Shown one piece after another: positions 30,711-44,735 of a stretch of DNA of 64,000 nucleotides. The stretch lies in NCBI GenBank assembly GCA_965153355.1, contig OZ231127.1, forward strand, positions 49,104,001 through 49,168,000, read 5' to 3'. How positions within the stretch are numbered: the stretch's first letter is position 1; every line of letters starts with the position of its first letter. A model generated the notes under the pieces. The model had not been told where the DNA came from. It did not search any database and saw only the letters and a program-made list of their open reading frames with translations. The translations under genes were made by a program, and so were the position numbers. The stretch comes from Flaccisagitta enflata (taxonomy: Eukaryota; Chaetognatha; Sagittoidea; Aphragmophora).

Positions 30711-31189
30711 CAGTATGATGGGAGCAATGACGACCTAGACTGGAGGACAGATTTTAAGTACTATCTTGGAAATAAATATACGGACAGCTGGAGCAAAGTC
30801 AGTCTTATCACCCACTGAAGGAAATGTTTGTTCAAATGAATCAATTTCTAGTCATTTTATGGTATTTTGATCTATGATCTGCTTCTGTTTTGAGTTTCTA
30901 TGGGATTGGTTTATGATTTTTCAGCCTAAATCAGTGTATCCTTGATTTCTCAACAAGCATCAAAAAAATGATTTAATCGATTTGGTTTTGTATTGATATT
31001 AGATAATTTGAGAGCAATATGTTTAACTGCAGCCTTCAATTTTTTCAACAGTCAAAAAATTTGTAAAAAATGTGATCTAACGAGGCCAAGCAAAATGATT
31101 TTGGTCAATCCGTTTAGATTTTAGAGCTCTTTCAACATAGGTTGTCCTTAGAAGATTTGAATGGAAACCCTCAAAATATGATCTTGGCA

Positions 31190-31470
31190 AAAGGCTCGGC
31201 AATTTAAGAAGCCCCAGAGCTGAAAGCCCCGAGTGGACGTGAGAAGCCCCAAGTGGATGTGAGAAGCCCTAAGATTTAAGAAGCCTTTCTTACTTTTGTA
31301 TGTGGGGGCTTCTCATATCCTCTGAGAGCTTCTCATATCCAATAAAGGCTTCTATCTTTGGGGCTTCTCACAGTAAATAAGACTGGGTTTGGCGATATAA
31401 GAAGCCCCTAAGTCGGAAGCCCAAAATGGATGTAAGAAGCCCTTTAGATATGAGAAGCCCTCAGTGAACG
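31190..31470. repeat. Dispersed AGAAGCCCC repeats
   Basis: The phrase agaagcccc or its inverse ggggcttct recurs about a dozen times in both orientations with variable spacing, and again at 32290-32360. It looks like an old inverted satellite inside the 1.8-kb element. Confidence 0.6.
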
Positions 31471-31579
31471 TAAGATGCACAGCATTTTCAAGCGTTCAAC
31501 CAGTGATTTCAACTCGGGATAAACTGGTGAATTATCTCACAAAGTAAAAAACTAAGTAATAGCCAAGAGCACACTATTA

Positions 31580-31765
31580 ATGAAGCCAGTTACATGGCCT
31601 CCTCAATTGAGTGTGGGTAAGCAAGATCATTAGTTGAAGCCGCTAGATAATTTTGGCAGAAGCAATGAGGTAAATATAAAAATAAATTGTGACCGATGAA
31701 TGGACTGACCAACAGCCGGATGGACAAAGCGAGGTGTAGATTTGCGTAGTACGCAACTAAAAATA
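31580..31765 (-). mobile_element. GTCGCG-palindrome family, old copy
   Basis: Head aagccagttacatggcc, middle tttggcagaagcaatgagg, tail gaggtgtagatttgcgtagtacgcaactaaaaat. The palindrome is degraded to TTGCGTAGTACGCAA but still symmetrical. Confidence 0.55.
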
Positions 31766-31889
31766 TATTGTATGAAGTATTTCCAGTTTGAGTTTACATA
31801 CTATATTGTAAGCATATTAGTTAAAGAAATGTTAGTTAAAGAAATGTTAGTTAAAGAAATGTTAGTTAAAGAAATATTCATTTCTCATT

Positions 31890-32205
31890 TTTAGTCGCGT
31901 GCACGCGACTCTACACATTGGTCTGTCGGTCGGTCGGTCGGTCGGTCCGTCCGAAACAAATATTTCTAAATATTTTATCGTTCTAATGTGTTTTAACGTT
32001 TTTTAACATGTTTGAACATTTTTTAACATTTTTTTAACATTTTTTAACATTTTTTAATATTTCTTAACATTTTTAACATTTTTTAACATTTTTTAACATT
32101 TTTAACATTTTTTAACATTTTTCAACATTTCCTAAAATTTTATCAAATTTTTTAACATTTCTAGACGCACGCGACTGTTGCCCTCTTGGGCTTGTTTTAT
32201 TAATA
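31890..32205 (+). mobile_element. GTCGCG-palindrome family copy with an AACATTTTTT array
   Basis: Left end ttttagtcgcgtgcacgcgactctaca, (GGTC)n core, then about 15 units of taacatttttt (31990-32165), and right end gacgcacgcgact with cttgtttta. Here the family ends enclose an added tandem array. Confidence 0.65.
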
Positions 32206-33196
32206 GGCTAATTTGGTCAATTGGGGTTGAAGAAAAAAGATAGTGCATATTGAAATTTAAAAAAAATTAAAAAAAAACGTTTATTTTGAAGAGGGGCTTC
32301 TTATATCCACCCGGGGCTTCTCACATCCTCTCCGGGCTTCTGCGCCAGGGCTTCTTACGGATTTTTCCCTTGGCAAAATGACGGTTTCTCTTCAAAATAA
32401 TGTCAAATGAAAACGGTTTGAGCTACTGACCTCCGCCTGGTCTTGAATGGAAGATATTTTGTCATAATTTGTTGATCTTGTTTCATTTTTGAATTGGTTT
32501 TTGCAGTTTGGCTGCTATAATGATGGTTAGGTGTCCGTATATTAATTTCCAAGATAGTACCCTAATTCTATTTGTATTATAAAATATTTGAGATCTTGGC
32601 TCATTAAAGGTTGCTCTATTGAGAGAAAATATTTGCATTTCTCAAATCTTAACTTGCGACTTGACCTCATCAAAACTTCATTTTCTGGAGTTCTAACCTA
32701 TTTTCATAGATCAGGTGGAAAATTTTATATGGTTTTGAAAAAAAAATCAGTTAAATTGGTCCATCTTTACAGGTTTTATGGCTACTTTAAGTTTTGCCCG
32801 AAAGCTAATTTGCATGATTTTTGTTTATTAAAGATAACTGTAAAACCTGTAAAAATGGACCAATTGAGCTGATTTTTTATCTCAAAACTATATAAAATTT
32901 TTTTGTTTGATCTAATGTAATAGGTTAGAACCTTGAAAAATGAAGTCTGGATGAGGTCAAGTCACAAGTTGAAGTTCAAGAGACACAAATGCATTCACTC
33001 AATCGCACTACCTTTAATTAGCCTAGATCTCAAATGTTTTATAACAAAAATGAAATTAGGATACTTAAAGTCTATCCTCCAGTCTAGGTCGTCATTGCTC
33101 CCATCGTACTGTAGCTCTGGAGAAGAAAAATGATATGACGAATTCTGTGCGAGATTGCATTTGGTCAAGAGAATTGCTTTTTCTCATTTATAGACA

Positions 33197-33530
<334 letters not shown>

Positions 33531-33559
33531 GGCTGTAGTAGTGTCAAATTGACACTGTC

Positions 33560-34049
33560 AACGTTTCCCTCTCTTTCTCACTCTCTCTCTCTTTCTCACT
33601 CTCTCTCTCTCTCTAACTCTTTCTTTGCCTCCCTCGCGGGAGGCGGTTGCTTAGTCCTTTGGGATGGGAATCACGAGGAGAAGACAGATTTGGACTCGCG
33701 CCACCGATTCACCAGATCCTTTGATCCTGGGCGCCTCCCCCCTCTCCCCTCCTCCTCCTCCTCCTCCTTTTCCTCCTACTCCTCCTCCTCTTCCTCATCC
33801 TATTCCACCTCCTTCTGCTTGAGTCTCCTTATCTGCTTTGGGACTGGACTCCACGCCGCCTAATTCCGTATTACTTCTTTTTTCTTCCACTTCTTCTCTT
33901 AAGGGTTTCATTTCTCCATTTCCTTTCTTTTCTTTTTTTCTTTTTTCTTTTTATGGAGGTGAGACCAATAGAACCAGATTCGAGTCTGGGGTTGGAAATC
34001 GAAAAGGAAAGAGGAGGCTTTGCTTTTTTTTCGTTGGTTGGTCAAATCC
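33560..34049. other. No gene seen; pyrimidine-rich sequence
   Basis: Short CT and CTCCTC tracts with some unique sequence. No supported coding region. Confidence 0.4.
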
Positions 34050-34052
34050 TCG

Positions 34053-34125
<73 letters not shown>

Positions 34126-34234
34126 GGTTGTGGTTGTGGTTGTGGTTGTTGTTGTTGTTGTTGTTGTTGTTGATGTGGTGGTTGTGGTTTTGTTGTGGTT
34201 GTGGTTGTGGTTGTGGTTGTGGTTGTGGCAGCGG

Positions 34235-34309
<75 letters not shown>

Positions 34310-34315
34310 TGTTGA

Positions 34316-34393
<78 letters not shown>

Positions 34394-34410
34394 CGTTGTT
34401 GTTGTTTCGA
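34050..34410. repeat. (GTT)n and (GTGGTT)n microsatellite
   Basis: Pure GTT runs separated by GTGGTT tracts at 34124-34150 and 34180-34230. Frames read poly-Val, poly-Leu, poly-Cys or poly-Gln/Asn/Thr on the other strand; none is a credible protein. Confidence 0.95.
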
Positions 34411-34469
34411 ACAAAATATCAAAATAAAGTATCAAAATAACACTGCAGAAGTAAAACAAATAAGCCGCA

Positions 34470-34786
34470 ACTAAACAAACAAACAAACATACAAACAAGC
34501 GAACAAACAAACGAGCGAACAAACAAACAAAACAAGCAAACAAACACAAAAGAACAAATAAACAAGTAAGCAAATGAATACAGAAGGAAAATTCCCATCG
34601 AGGCATGCCAACGATATTCCAACGCAGAGTCGCACATTCAGACGTTGAACCCGAAATCGTCGTAATTCCATTCTCGAGAGAAATCGCAACTCAAGGATTA
34701 GCAGGGATTTGGCCACTGACTTATCGATGGCAAAAAGATAAAGATCTTCTCGAGAGGCACATGGAAGCAACAGGGGCGCGCGCGCG

Positions 34787-34819
<33 letters not shown>

Positions 34820-34820
34820 C
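34470..34820. other. (CAAA)n-rich and (GT)n-flanked intergenic DNA
   Basis: AAACAAAC-type repeats at 34475-34570, then about 200 bp of non-repetitive sequence with no recognised product, then (CG)n/(GT)n at 34778-34820. Confidence 0.5.
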
Positions 34821-34969
34821 ATCAAAATAAGAATGAGTGCCCTCTTACTTTCCGTGGGTTGATTATTCTCGGTTTTGCCTTCCTCTACGCGATATATTTC
34901 TCATGTTTTTTACATGGCCATATAATTGAAGTTACAGGCCGTATCGTACTGATAAATACCAGTTAGGAC

Positions 34970-35060
34970 TCGAAGTAGTTAACTTTAACTAGTTAGTTAA
35001 CTAGTTTAAATTTTAGAAACCCTAGTAGTTAACTAACCTAAATTAAATAGTTAACCATTC
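34970..35060. repeat. TAGTTAAC short repeats
   Basis: Several tagttaact/agttaacta words, which are themselves palindromic, occur here and again at 35300-35340. Confidence 0.6.
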
Positions 35061-36371
35061 GACGAACTTTTGGGTGCAAAAGGATAGAATTCAGGGTTTT
35101 TTTCTTAAAACTTCTTTTTTTAGAAAAAATCATGAGGGATAGAATTTCTTTTTTAGGTAAAACAGAGAAACATATTATATTTGAGTCAAAATTGACTGGG
35201 GCAAATTTGCCTTTGTAAAAATTCAATTAGAATGCCAGTTTTTATGAAAATATTTCATTGGATATGACAAAAAAAAACTATAATTCTTACCTACTTTTAG
35301 TAGTTAACTACTAGAAGAAGTAGTTAAGTTAACTAATAATTTAAAAACCTTTACTACTTTGGGTCTAATGCCAGTTATTAGACCACATTGCGTATTTTAT
35401 GACGCCAAACAGACAAGTATACAAGAGCCCGACACTTTCTGTAATCAGCAACAGAGGAAGGGAGAATTTTGAGCATGTACAATCAATGTGACAATGATAA
35501 GAAAAGCTTTTACGAATAATTATCTGAGCAGAAAAGTATGACGATGCTCAAAACTAAGGATGACAGAATATGACAGGAAATCATCTACGATATTGGAAAT
35601 GAGAATCGTAAAGTTCGTCGTGATCAAGAAAAAAAAAATTTTTGTCTCTTTAAACTATATCATAAAGGACACCAATTTGGTCATTCCGATCCAACTACGT
35701 ATATGCATAACGGACACACCTGCCCATTTCATATATCATCGAGAGGCATCCAAAGGACGAAACCCGACCAAAACAATGAAGATATTAGAACCGTTGCAAA
35801 TGACTTGGGGTTTCTCTTGTCTGTCATGTCTCTGTTTCTTGCTTATGTAGTGTACACGCTCTTTTTTTTTTATAAGAACATCATTTTTTTTTAAGGCTTC
35901 ATGTTCTTGTTTTCAAAACCAAATGAAGCCTTCAACTTTCTTAGAGCGTTCCTAATTCTAAATACTGTATAAACTATAGTCTACCTTAAAATACACTATT
36001 ACTCAATTGTACTAAATATATTTCTCTAAAAAAACTGTTAAAATAAATGCTAATGATATTTATCTAAAAATTTTAAAATATCATTTTAATTATACTAAAA
36101 TTCAAGTGCTTTCTTACTGTTCTTTAGATAATATCATAAGCAAAAGTTTTTTCTCAATATTTGAAGTCTTTTTATGTTCTTAAGATATTTTTAATTTTTG
36201 GGCTAATTGAAGCCTTGATGTTCTTATAAACTAGGTTCTTATTAATAAAAAATAGTGTAGTTCTCTGCTTGCCTTTGTTTCTATCTCTTGTTTTTGTCTT
36301 TGCCCCCCCCCCCCTGTTATCGTCGCCATCTCTGGCTCATTAGCTCTGGCTCTGTTTCCGTAGTCTCGGTC

Positions 36372-36407
36372 CCCGTCTGTCTGTCTGTCTGTCTGTCTGT
36401 CTCTGTA

Positions 36408-36493
<86 letters not shown>
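36372..36493. repeat. (GTCT)n/(GT)n microsatellite, left arm
   Basis: Mirrored by (CA)n/(GACA)n at 47006-47130 in the right arm, with different lengths. A C-run at 36303-36314 precedes it. Confidence 0.95.
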
Positions 36494-36494
<1 letters not shown>

Positions 36495-36904
36495 CACTCT
36501 CTCTCTCTCTGTTTCATTAAGGTTAAAAGGAACGTTGCATTGATTCGCCAACCGCCAGATGGTAAGTGACAGTCAATCAACTACAGGAAGGGAATGACAA
36601 GTCAATTATGATAATGTAGGGCATCCAAATAGCTTTTCAAATATACTCTATTGGTTTTTCCCAAACTTATACCTGTAAACATTGCATGCGCATGCGCGAA
36701 GACTCGTGCGAATCCTGAACTATCAACGTGCGTGCATGCATGTGTGCGTGCGATAACGAATGTATTTGCGCGAGCGATGGAGCTAGTATATGCGCGAATA
36801 TAACTCGATTTTCCAAATGGCATATATGCGGAATCGATAGAAATTCGGATAAGGTCGTTTTCGCTGCCTATGCATAGGTTTTTTTGTCTTACCAAGATGA
36901 GGGT

Positions 36905-37640
<736 letters not shown>

Positions 37641-38416
37641 TTTCTCTCTTTGTTTACTGTTCATCCTCTCTTTTCTGCTTTTTTTTTCTCCCCTGCTCTA
37701 ATTTTCTTTCTACACTTATCTAATTGATTGTTTGATTTACCGGACGGTTGCTGACAATGAAAAAAACTCTTCTCGCTTGAAATCAGGGAAAAAAACAAGA
37801 AACGGCGACCTGACATGTGTTTGGAAGTGTTCCACGGTTAGGTGAATAAATCGATATCTTCTTCGAATGAGTGCTTTTCAGATGCGTCGTCAAATCTTTA
37901 TAAGACGGAACTTGCATCGGTCAGTGGGTATGTGAGTCTGTTACACTGAATTTTTTTATAATATGTTGGGAGGAGTATCTTTTCATGAGGACCGTCAGGA
38001 TTTCAGGACGCATCATTGCCCAGTTTGACTTGTTTTCAGGGGTGTATATAGTCCTGAATCCTATCGATATGCGTGACCGCGATCTCATTCTCATTTTTTC
38101 GTTTGTTATGCATTTTACCGGTATCGAAGGTCATTCCTTTCTCTGGCTTGAGAAATTTCCTGTCGCTTTTCATTCTTGACTGACGATTAAAATCGTGCGC
38201 GCAAATCTCTCTTTTTCTTTCTGGCGAGTTCAATTCGCTGCTAATATTGTTGTGGACGGGTGGGCAGGTGAGTCGCTTTTGATTCCCCCCCCCTCCCCAC
38301 ACATTGCAAACACCAAATTGAGTCAGACATCTGTGAAGGAGCCCTTTCATTGTTTCTTTTTTCTGGGGGGGGGGGAGGCGGTGCCCTCAAGGGTAGCGGT
38401 ACAGACATATACAACT

Positions 38417-38530
<114 letters not shown>

Positions 38531-38914
38531 AGTGAATTTCTGTTTGTGGGCTTGTTGCGTACACGTGTGATTCGAGTCAACTATTAACCCTCGGGTGTGC
38601 CCATTTTTTATTGCCAATAAATTTGGCGTCAAAGAAGCATCAAAGAGATTGAGGAGAATAAACTCGAAAACGAAATCCAATAACCGAAAACGAAAACCAC
38701 TTTAGAACTAAGAGCGCCACCGTTTATTCACTTACTCGCTTTACCGACAAACACTTCCAATCGCGTGCGTGGAATTGCCGTAACAGATAATGGTAGATAT
38801 CATTGATATAATGAATATGTCAATGTTGAAAAGAAAATCTGCTTTATAAGAAGAACAATGTATAAGTTTTGTAAGATGATTACTTATATTTACTTTCATA
38901 TCTACTCTTCCTTT

Positions 38915-39165
38915 ACTTCTTTTTCTTCTTCTTCTTCTTTTTCTTTTTCTTTTTCTTTTTCTTTTTCTTTTTATTTTTTTTTTCTTTTTTTTTCCTTTTC
39001 TTTTTCTTTTTCTTTTTCTTTTTCTTTTTCTTTTTCTTCTATTTCTTTTTCTTTTTCTTTTTCTTTTTCTTTTTCTTATTCTTTTTCTTATTCTTTTTCT
39101 GTCTCTTTTTCTTTTTCTTTTTCTTTTTTCTTTTTCTTTTCTTTTTCTTCTTCTTCTTCTTCTAA
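38915..39165. repeat. (CTTTTT)n microsatellite, left arm
   Basis: Hexanucleotide TTTTTC repeats with TTATT and TCTTC breaks; mirrored at 44430-44735. Confidence 0.93.
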
Positions 39166-39219
39166 ATCGTCTTCTCCCTCTACAACTAGCCGCCATGTCT
39201 TTTTCACCTGATCACTTCC

Positions 39220-39512
39220 TTTTAGTCGCGTGCTACACGACTCTACACCAACACGCCGGTCCATCCGTCGGTCCGTCCGTCCGTCCGTCCCGTCCCGTCC
39301 TCCGTCCGTCAATCCGTCCGTCCGTCCGTCCGGCCAGCCGACCATGCGTCCGTCCGTCAATCCATGTCCGTCTGTTGGTCCGTCACACTTTGCCTTTCCC
39401 GCGTTAAAGGGGTTTGGCCTTATTGCTCTTCCCTAATTATCAAGTGACCTCAATTATGGCCCCTGCCCACCCGCACGCGACTGGGGTAGCCGTGTATCCC
39501 GCCTTGTTTCTT
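39220..39512 (+). mobile_element. GTCGCG-palindrome family copy, left arm
   Basis: ttttagtcgcgtgctacacgactctacacc, long (GTCC)n core, cacactttgcc, ggtttggccttattgctc, cctcaattatggcccctgcc, cccgcacgcgact, gtagccgtgtatcccgcc. It is mirrored at 44145-44425 and so predates the inverted duplication, or is allelic. Confidence 0.75.
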
Positions 39513-40876
39513 CAGCATGTTCGTCTTTTCTTTTCCCTGGTCATCTTTTCTTCATGTTGGAATACTACATGATCCCATCTGATGAATTAATCATTGGTCA
39601 ATATAGCAAGCAGAGACAATGTTACTTAAAACCTCAAGTTTATAGACGATTAGTTAACAGTAACATTAGTAACATTAGTAACATTAGTTAACATTAGTTA
39701 ACAGTTCAATTAGCAGACAATGAACAGTTGATGAAGTAACTAGTTAGCAGACTGACTTAGTTTACCCCGTGCCGACTTACCGACCGAGTGAGATCAGACT
39801 AACAAAATCGCCTGCGCCATCGAAGACCTTCCAGATGACTGAATCCATTGAATTTCCGTATAAAGATTAGAGCGGAGGAAGAGATCAGGGAAGAGATCAA
39901 GGGATATTTGGTCTGGTAAGATAAAGTGGTTCCAATATCGTTAGTTTTCCATCTTTTGTGGCGTTACTCCAATATTTGCCGTGTTAATAGACTAGAACTT
40001 TCTTAAGATCGTCAGTTGGTCTGTCCGCTCGACTGTCTTTTCCGCTCCGCTTTCATCTTTAATGCCGTTGGCACTTGGCTGCCTATTTCCTATTCTGTCC
40101 CTCTTTCCATGTCTTTCCGTCTATCTTTAGTATAATCTTGATTTCTTTCCTCTTCTTTTAATTTTCTTTCTCTTCTTCTTTCCCTATCTCTCGCTTTTTC
40201 TATTCTCTCCATTTGAAGCTTACTTTTTTTTGACAGTGGCCCCGAAGCGCGCCCAGATCGGGTGAGATTTGTAAAAAGTTCAACGCGTTGTTAACATGTT
40301 TTAGTAGTATTTGACTCAAAATATTCAACCCAAATGTCAACAGAGGACTCCGGAGATCATCTCATTATTTTTTTCTATGATCAAAACTACGGACGGAAGA
40401 TAATCTTGGGAGACTGCAACTGCTTGGCCTTGAAGGGTTTACAATGTGCGAGGCGAGGTTATCAATGACCATTCGTTTATTTTTTCTGTGAGAGACTATT
40501 TTTTCTGTCTCCCTCTAATTCCTCGCTCCTCATTTCTATCCATCAAGACATTCTAATTCTCCCATCACGTATCTATATTTCTGTCCGAATATCCATATAT
40601 TTAACCGCTCTCTCTCATCTTTTTCCTCTTTGTCATCGCGGGTGGGAACGTCTCATCTCTTACGTCTAATCATTTTCCCAAGTTATCGAACTTTTGGTTC
40701 TTCTTCTTCTTTTCTCTTTTTTTCTCTTTCTCTTGATGCCATTCACTACTTTTCCACGCTCAGATCAGTTCCTCGCGGGTAGCAGCCTGAGGGCCATAAG
40801 ATGAAGGCCAGGCAAACATGGAAAAGAAATGGGAATGAGAGACATGCAGAGAACGTGAGTGAGTAACACAGAGGAA

Positions 40877-40878
<2 letters not shown>

Positions 40879-40955
<77 letters not shown>
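40879..40955. repeat. (GA)n microsatellite, left arm
   Basis: About 70 bp, against about 118 bp of (CT)n at the mirror position 42678-42796. Confidence 0.95.
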
Positions 40956-40957
<2 letters not shown>

Positions 40958-41589
40958 AGTAAGACAGAAAAGACAAGGAAATATGAGATTAGAGAGACTG
41001 AAAGACAGATAAAGAAAAGAAAAAGAAAAAGAAAAGAAAAAACATGTATGTGAATAAGTGAGTAGAAAGAATGAAAGAATGAGTAATAGAAAGAATGAAT
41101 AAATGAACGAATGAATGAATGAATTGATAGAATGATTGAATTATGATTTTAGAAAAAGAGAAATAGACAGAAAGGTCACGTAGACAGGTAAATAGACAGA
41201 CATAAAGACAGATAAAAAGAAATAAAGCGCACATGCAGGCGAAGAACTCAACAGACAACCTGACAAAGATAGGATGAAGGGTCGTGTAAGGTTAACAGGA
41301 TTCTCTCATTCTTAGAAATAAATCCTCGAGGGCTTCAAATAGCTTTTCCCATGACATGAAGAAGTTCTGTTTGAGCTGAATTAGGGTAGCAACCGGTTCA
41401 GGAACATGCCGTATTCTGCGCATTCTTCTCCACTTCTAACATTCAAAGCCCGCCATGCTTCATACCTGAAGAGTAAGTTGTTGAACGACGTTGTTTCTTG
41501 TTTTATTCGTTTCGTTCATTCTAGAATTCGGCATTGGGTTAGGCATAAACGACTTGAATCTTGTAATTGTATCAACGCTTTGTATCAAC

Positions 41590-41690
41590 GCTTAAACGTG
41601 TGGGCACACGACTCTATAGCCAACTTTGTCTATCGGTAGGCCGGTCTTTTCTTTGGTCAGTCTTTCAGTTTGAAGCACTGTGGTAAGTCA
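41590..41690 (+). mobile_element. Partial GTCGCG-family end near the palindrome centre
   Basis: acgtgtgggcacacgactctatagcc then a short GGTC-like tract. The palindrome is reduced to GTGTGGGCACAC-type symmetry. I see no mirror copy at the corresponding right-arm position. Confidence 0.45.
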
Positions 41691-41912
41691 AGGTGCACAC
41701 GAAGAATCAGTTTTCACGGTCAAAACATATTCTGAAAAAAAAATTAATGATGAATTAACAATTTTTTTTAAAGGAAATCATATTTTTAGTATAAATTATT
41801 GATCTATTTGCATTGAGAATCATTTTAGTCTTCAAAATCAGTTTTAGAAATTAAGAGAAAAAAAAGAAAATTAGCCTCCATTCCTTGACTTGTCTCACGT
41901 GAAATTCTTAAT

Positions 41913-41946
41913 CTGTCTCTGAATGCAAATTTGCATTCAGAGACAG
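41913..41946. repeat. Perfect 34-bp palindrome at the centre of the giant inverted repeat
   Basis: The 17 bases 41913-41929 (ctgtctctgaatgcaaa) are exactly complementary to 41930-41946, with no spacer. Imperfect symmetry continues outward through AT-rich DNA to about 41708 and 42085. Confidence 0.9.
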
Positions 41947-42670
41947 AATAAAATTTCACATTAATTTAATTTCTAAAACGATTTTACAAATATTCTCAAT
42001 AAATAGATGTAATTATATTAAAAATATGATTTCCTTTAAAATTGTTAATTCATCATTAATTTTTTCAGGAGTATGTTTTGACGGGTAGCTAACTGACAAA
42101 ACAGACAAGTTGGCTTCTATGAAGTCATGTGCCTATTCTGAATTCAATCGTTATGTAACAATGGCTAACGAGCAGCTCAAACAAGAAAACAGCGATAGTT
42201 CAACAACATCTATTTCAGGTATGAACATGTGCTTTGAAATGTTAGAATGAAGAAAATGTGTTCCTGAACAATTGCTAATTCGCTCAAACAAGCTCTTCTT
42301 CATGTCATGAAAAAAGCAGGAATTTATTTCTAAGAAATGAAGAATCCTGTTGTTTCGGCCATTCATCTATCTTTGTGGTGTCTGTTGAGATTCTTAAAGC
42401 CTGCATGTGCCTTTATTCTTTTTAATGTGAACATGTCTGTCTACCTGTCTACATGTTGCTGTCTATTTCTCTTTTTCTAAAATCTCAGGTATCATTCTAT
42501 CAATTCATTCATTCATTATTCATTTATTCATTCTTTTTCTATTACTCATTCTTTCTTCTACTTTCACTATTCATACATAAATTCTTTTCCTTTTTCTTTT
42601 TTTTTCTTTTTCTTTATCTGTCTTTCAGTCTCTCTTAATCTCTATATTTCCTTTTGTCTTTCTGTCTGTT

Positions 42671-42797
<127 letters not shown>

Positions 42798-44144
42798 CCT
42801 CTGTGTTACTCACTCACGTTCTCTGCATGTCTCTCATTCCCATTTCTTTTCCATGTTTGCCTGGCCTTCATCTTATGGCCCTCAGGCTGCTACCCGCGAG
42901 GAACTGATCTGAGCGTGGAAAAGTAGTGAATGGCATCAAGAGAAAGAGAAAAAAAGAGAAAAGAAGAAGAAGAACCAAAAGTTCGATAACTTGGGAAAAT
43001 GATTAGACGTAAGAGATGAGACGTTCCCACCCGCGATGACAAAGAGGAAAAAGATGAGAGAGAGCGGTTAAATATATGGATATTCGGACAGAAATATAGA
43101 TACGTGATGGGAGAATTAGAATGTCTTGATGGATAGAAATGAGGAGCGAGGAATTAGAGGGAGACAGAAAAAATAGTCTCTCACAGAAAAAAGAAACGAA
43201 TGGTCATTGATAACCTCGCCTCGCATATTGTAAACCCTTCAAGGCCAAGCAGTTGCAGCCTCCCAAGATTATCTTCTGTCCGTAGTTTTGATCATAGAAA
43301 AAAGTTATGAGATGATCTCCGGAGTCCTCTGTTGACATTTGGGTTGAATATTTTGAGTCAAATACTACTTAAACAATGCGTTTAACTTTTTGCAAATGTC
43401 ACCCGATCTGGGCGCGCTTTGGGGCCACTGTCAAAAAAAAGTAAGCTTCAAATGAAAAGAATAGAAAAAGCGAGAAATAGGGAAAGAAGAAGAGAAATAA
43501 AATTAGAAGAAGAGTAAAGAAATCAAGATTATGCTAAAGATAGACGGAAAGACATGGAAAGAGGGACAGAATGGGAAATAGGCAGGCAAGTGCCAACGGC
43601 ATAAAAGATGAAAGCCGAGCGGAAAAGACAGTCGAGCGGACAGACCAACTGACAATCTTAAGAAAGTTCTAGTCTATTAACACGGCAAATATTGGAGTAA
43701 CGCCACAAAAGATGGAAAACTAACGATATTGGAACCACTTTATCTTACCAGACCAAATATCCCTTGATCTCTTCCCCCGCTCTAATCTTTATACGGAAAT
43801 TCAATGGATTCAGTCATCGGGAAGGTCTTCGATGGCGCAGGCGATTTTGTTAGTCTGATCTCACTCGGTCGGTAAGTCGGCACGGGGTAAACTAAGTCAG
43901 TCTGCTAACTAGTTACTTCATCAACTGTTCATTGTCTGCTAATTGAACTGTTAACTAATGTTAACTAATGTTACTAATGTTACTAATGTTACTGTTAACT
44001 AATCGTCTATAAACTTGAGGTTTTAAGTAACATTGTCTCTGCTTGCTATATTGACCAATGATTAATTCATCAGATGGGATCATGTAGTATTCCAACATGA
44101 AGAAAAGATGACCAGGGAAAAGAAAAGACGAACATGCTGAAGAA

Positions 44145-44425
44145 ACAAGGCGGGATACACGGCTACCCCAGTCGCGTGCGGGTGGGCAGGGGCCATAATT
44201 GAGGTCAGTGGAACATTTGGGCAGGAGCAATAAGGCCAAACCCCCAACGCGGAAAAAGTAAGTGTGACGGACCAACAGATGGACGGACAGACAGACGAAC
44301 CTGGCCGGCAGCCCGGCCGGACGGACGGACGAACGAACAGACGGACAGACGGACAGACGGACGGCGGGTTGAACAGACAGACCGACAGATGGCTTAGTGT
44401 AGAGTCGCGTAGCACGCGACTAAAA
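44145..44425 (-). mobile_element. GTCGCG-palindrome family copy, right arm
   Basis: Mirror of 39220-39512: aaacaaggcgggatacacggc ... ggggccataattgaggtc ... (GGAC)n core ... gagtcgcgtagcacgcgactaaaa. The core minisatellite differs in length and order between the two arms. Confidence 0.75.
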
Positions 44426-44429
44426 AGCC

Positions 44430-44735
44430 AGGATCGTGAAAAAGAACATGAAGAAAAAGAGGTTGTAGAGGAAAGACTGATAGACAAGAAGAAAGAAAAG
44501 AAAAGAAAGAAAGAAGAAAAGAAAAAAGAAAAAAGAAAAGAGAGCATGAAAAAAAAAAGAAAGAATAAAGAAAAGAAAAGAAAAGAAAAGAAAAGAAATA
44601 GAAATAGAAAAGAAAAAGAAAGAAAAGAAAAGAAAGAAAAGAAAAAAATAAGAAAAAAAAAAGAAAAAGAAAAGAAAAAGAAAAGAAAAAAAGAAAAAAG
44701 AAAGAAGAAAAGAAGAAAAGGAAAGTAGATATGAA
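44430..44735. repeat. (GAAAA)n purine-rich repeat, right arm
   Basis: Degenerate GAAAAA/GAAAAG repeats mirroring 38915-39165 but with clearly different internal order. Confidence 0.85.

Larger units (their letters stand above)
30761..32557. mobile_element. TA-flanked TIR element (CTATCTTGG family), 1.8 kb
   Basis: Ends CTATCTTGGAAATAAATAT and its inverse ATATTAATTTCCAAGATAG form TIRs of about 27 bp, flanked by TA on both sides, with the host element resuming exactly. TA duplication and a short TIR suggest the Tc1/mariner group. The interior has no transposase frame. It holds agaagcccc repeats, two GTCGCG-family copies and an AACATTTTTT array. A 229-bp relative lies at 56082. Confidence 0.75.
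30711..33111. mobile_element. Long-TIR element copy 2 (ACAGTACGATGG family), split by a nested insertion
   Basis: Left end cagtatgatgggagcaatg and right end cattgctcccatcgtactg are inverted. After only 50 bp the left arm is interrupted at TA (30759-30760), and it resumes at 32560 as ccctaattctatttgtatt, matching copy 1. The resumed part and right arm match copy 1 over several hundred bp. Without the insertion this copy is about 600 bp. No transposase frame. Confidence 0.75.
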
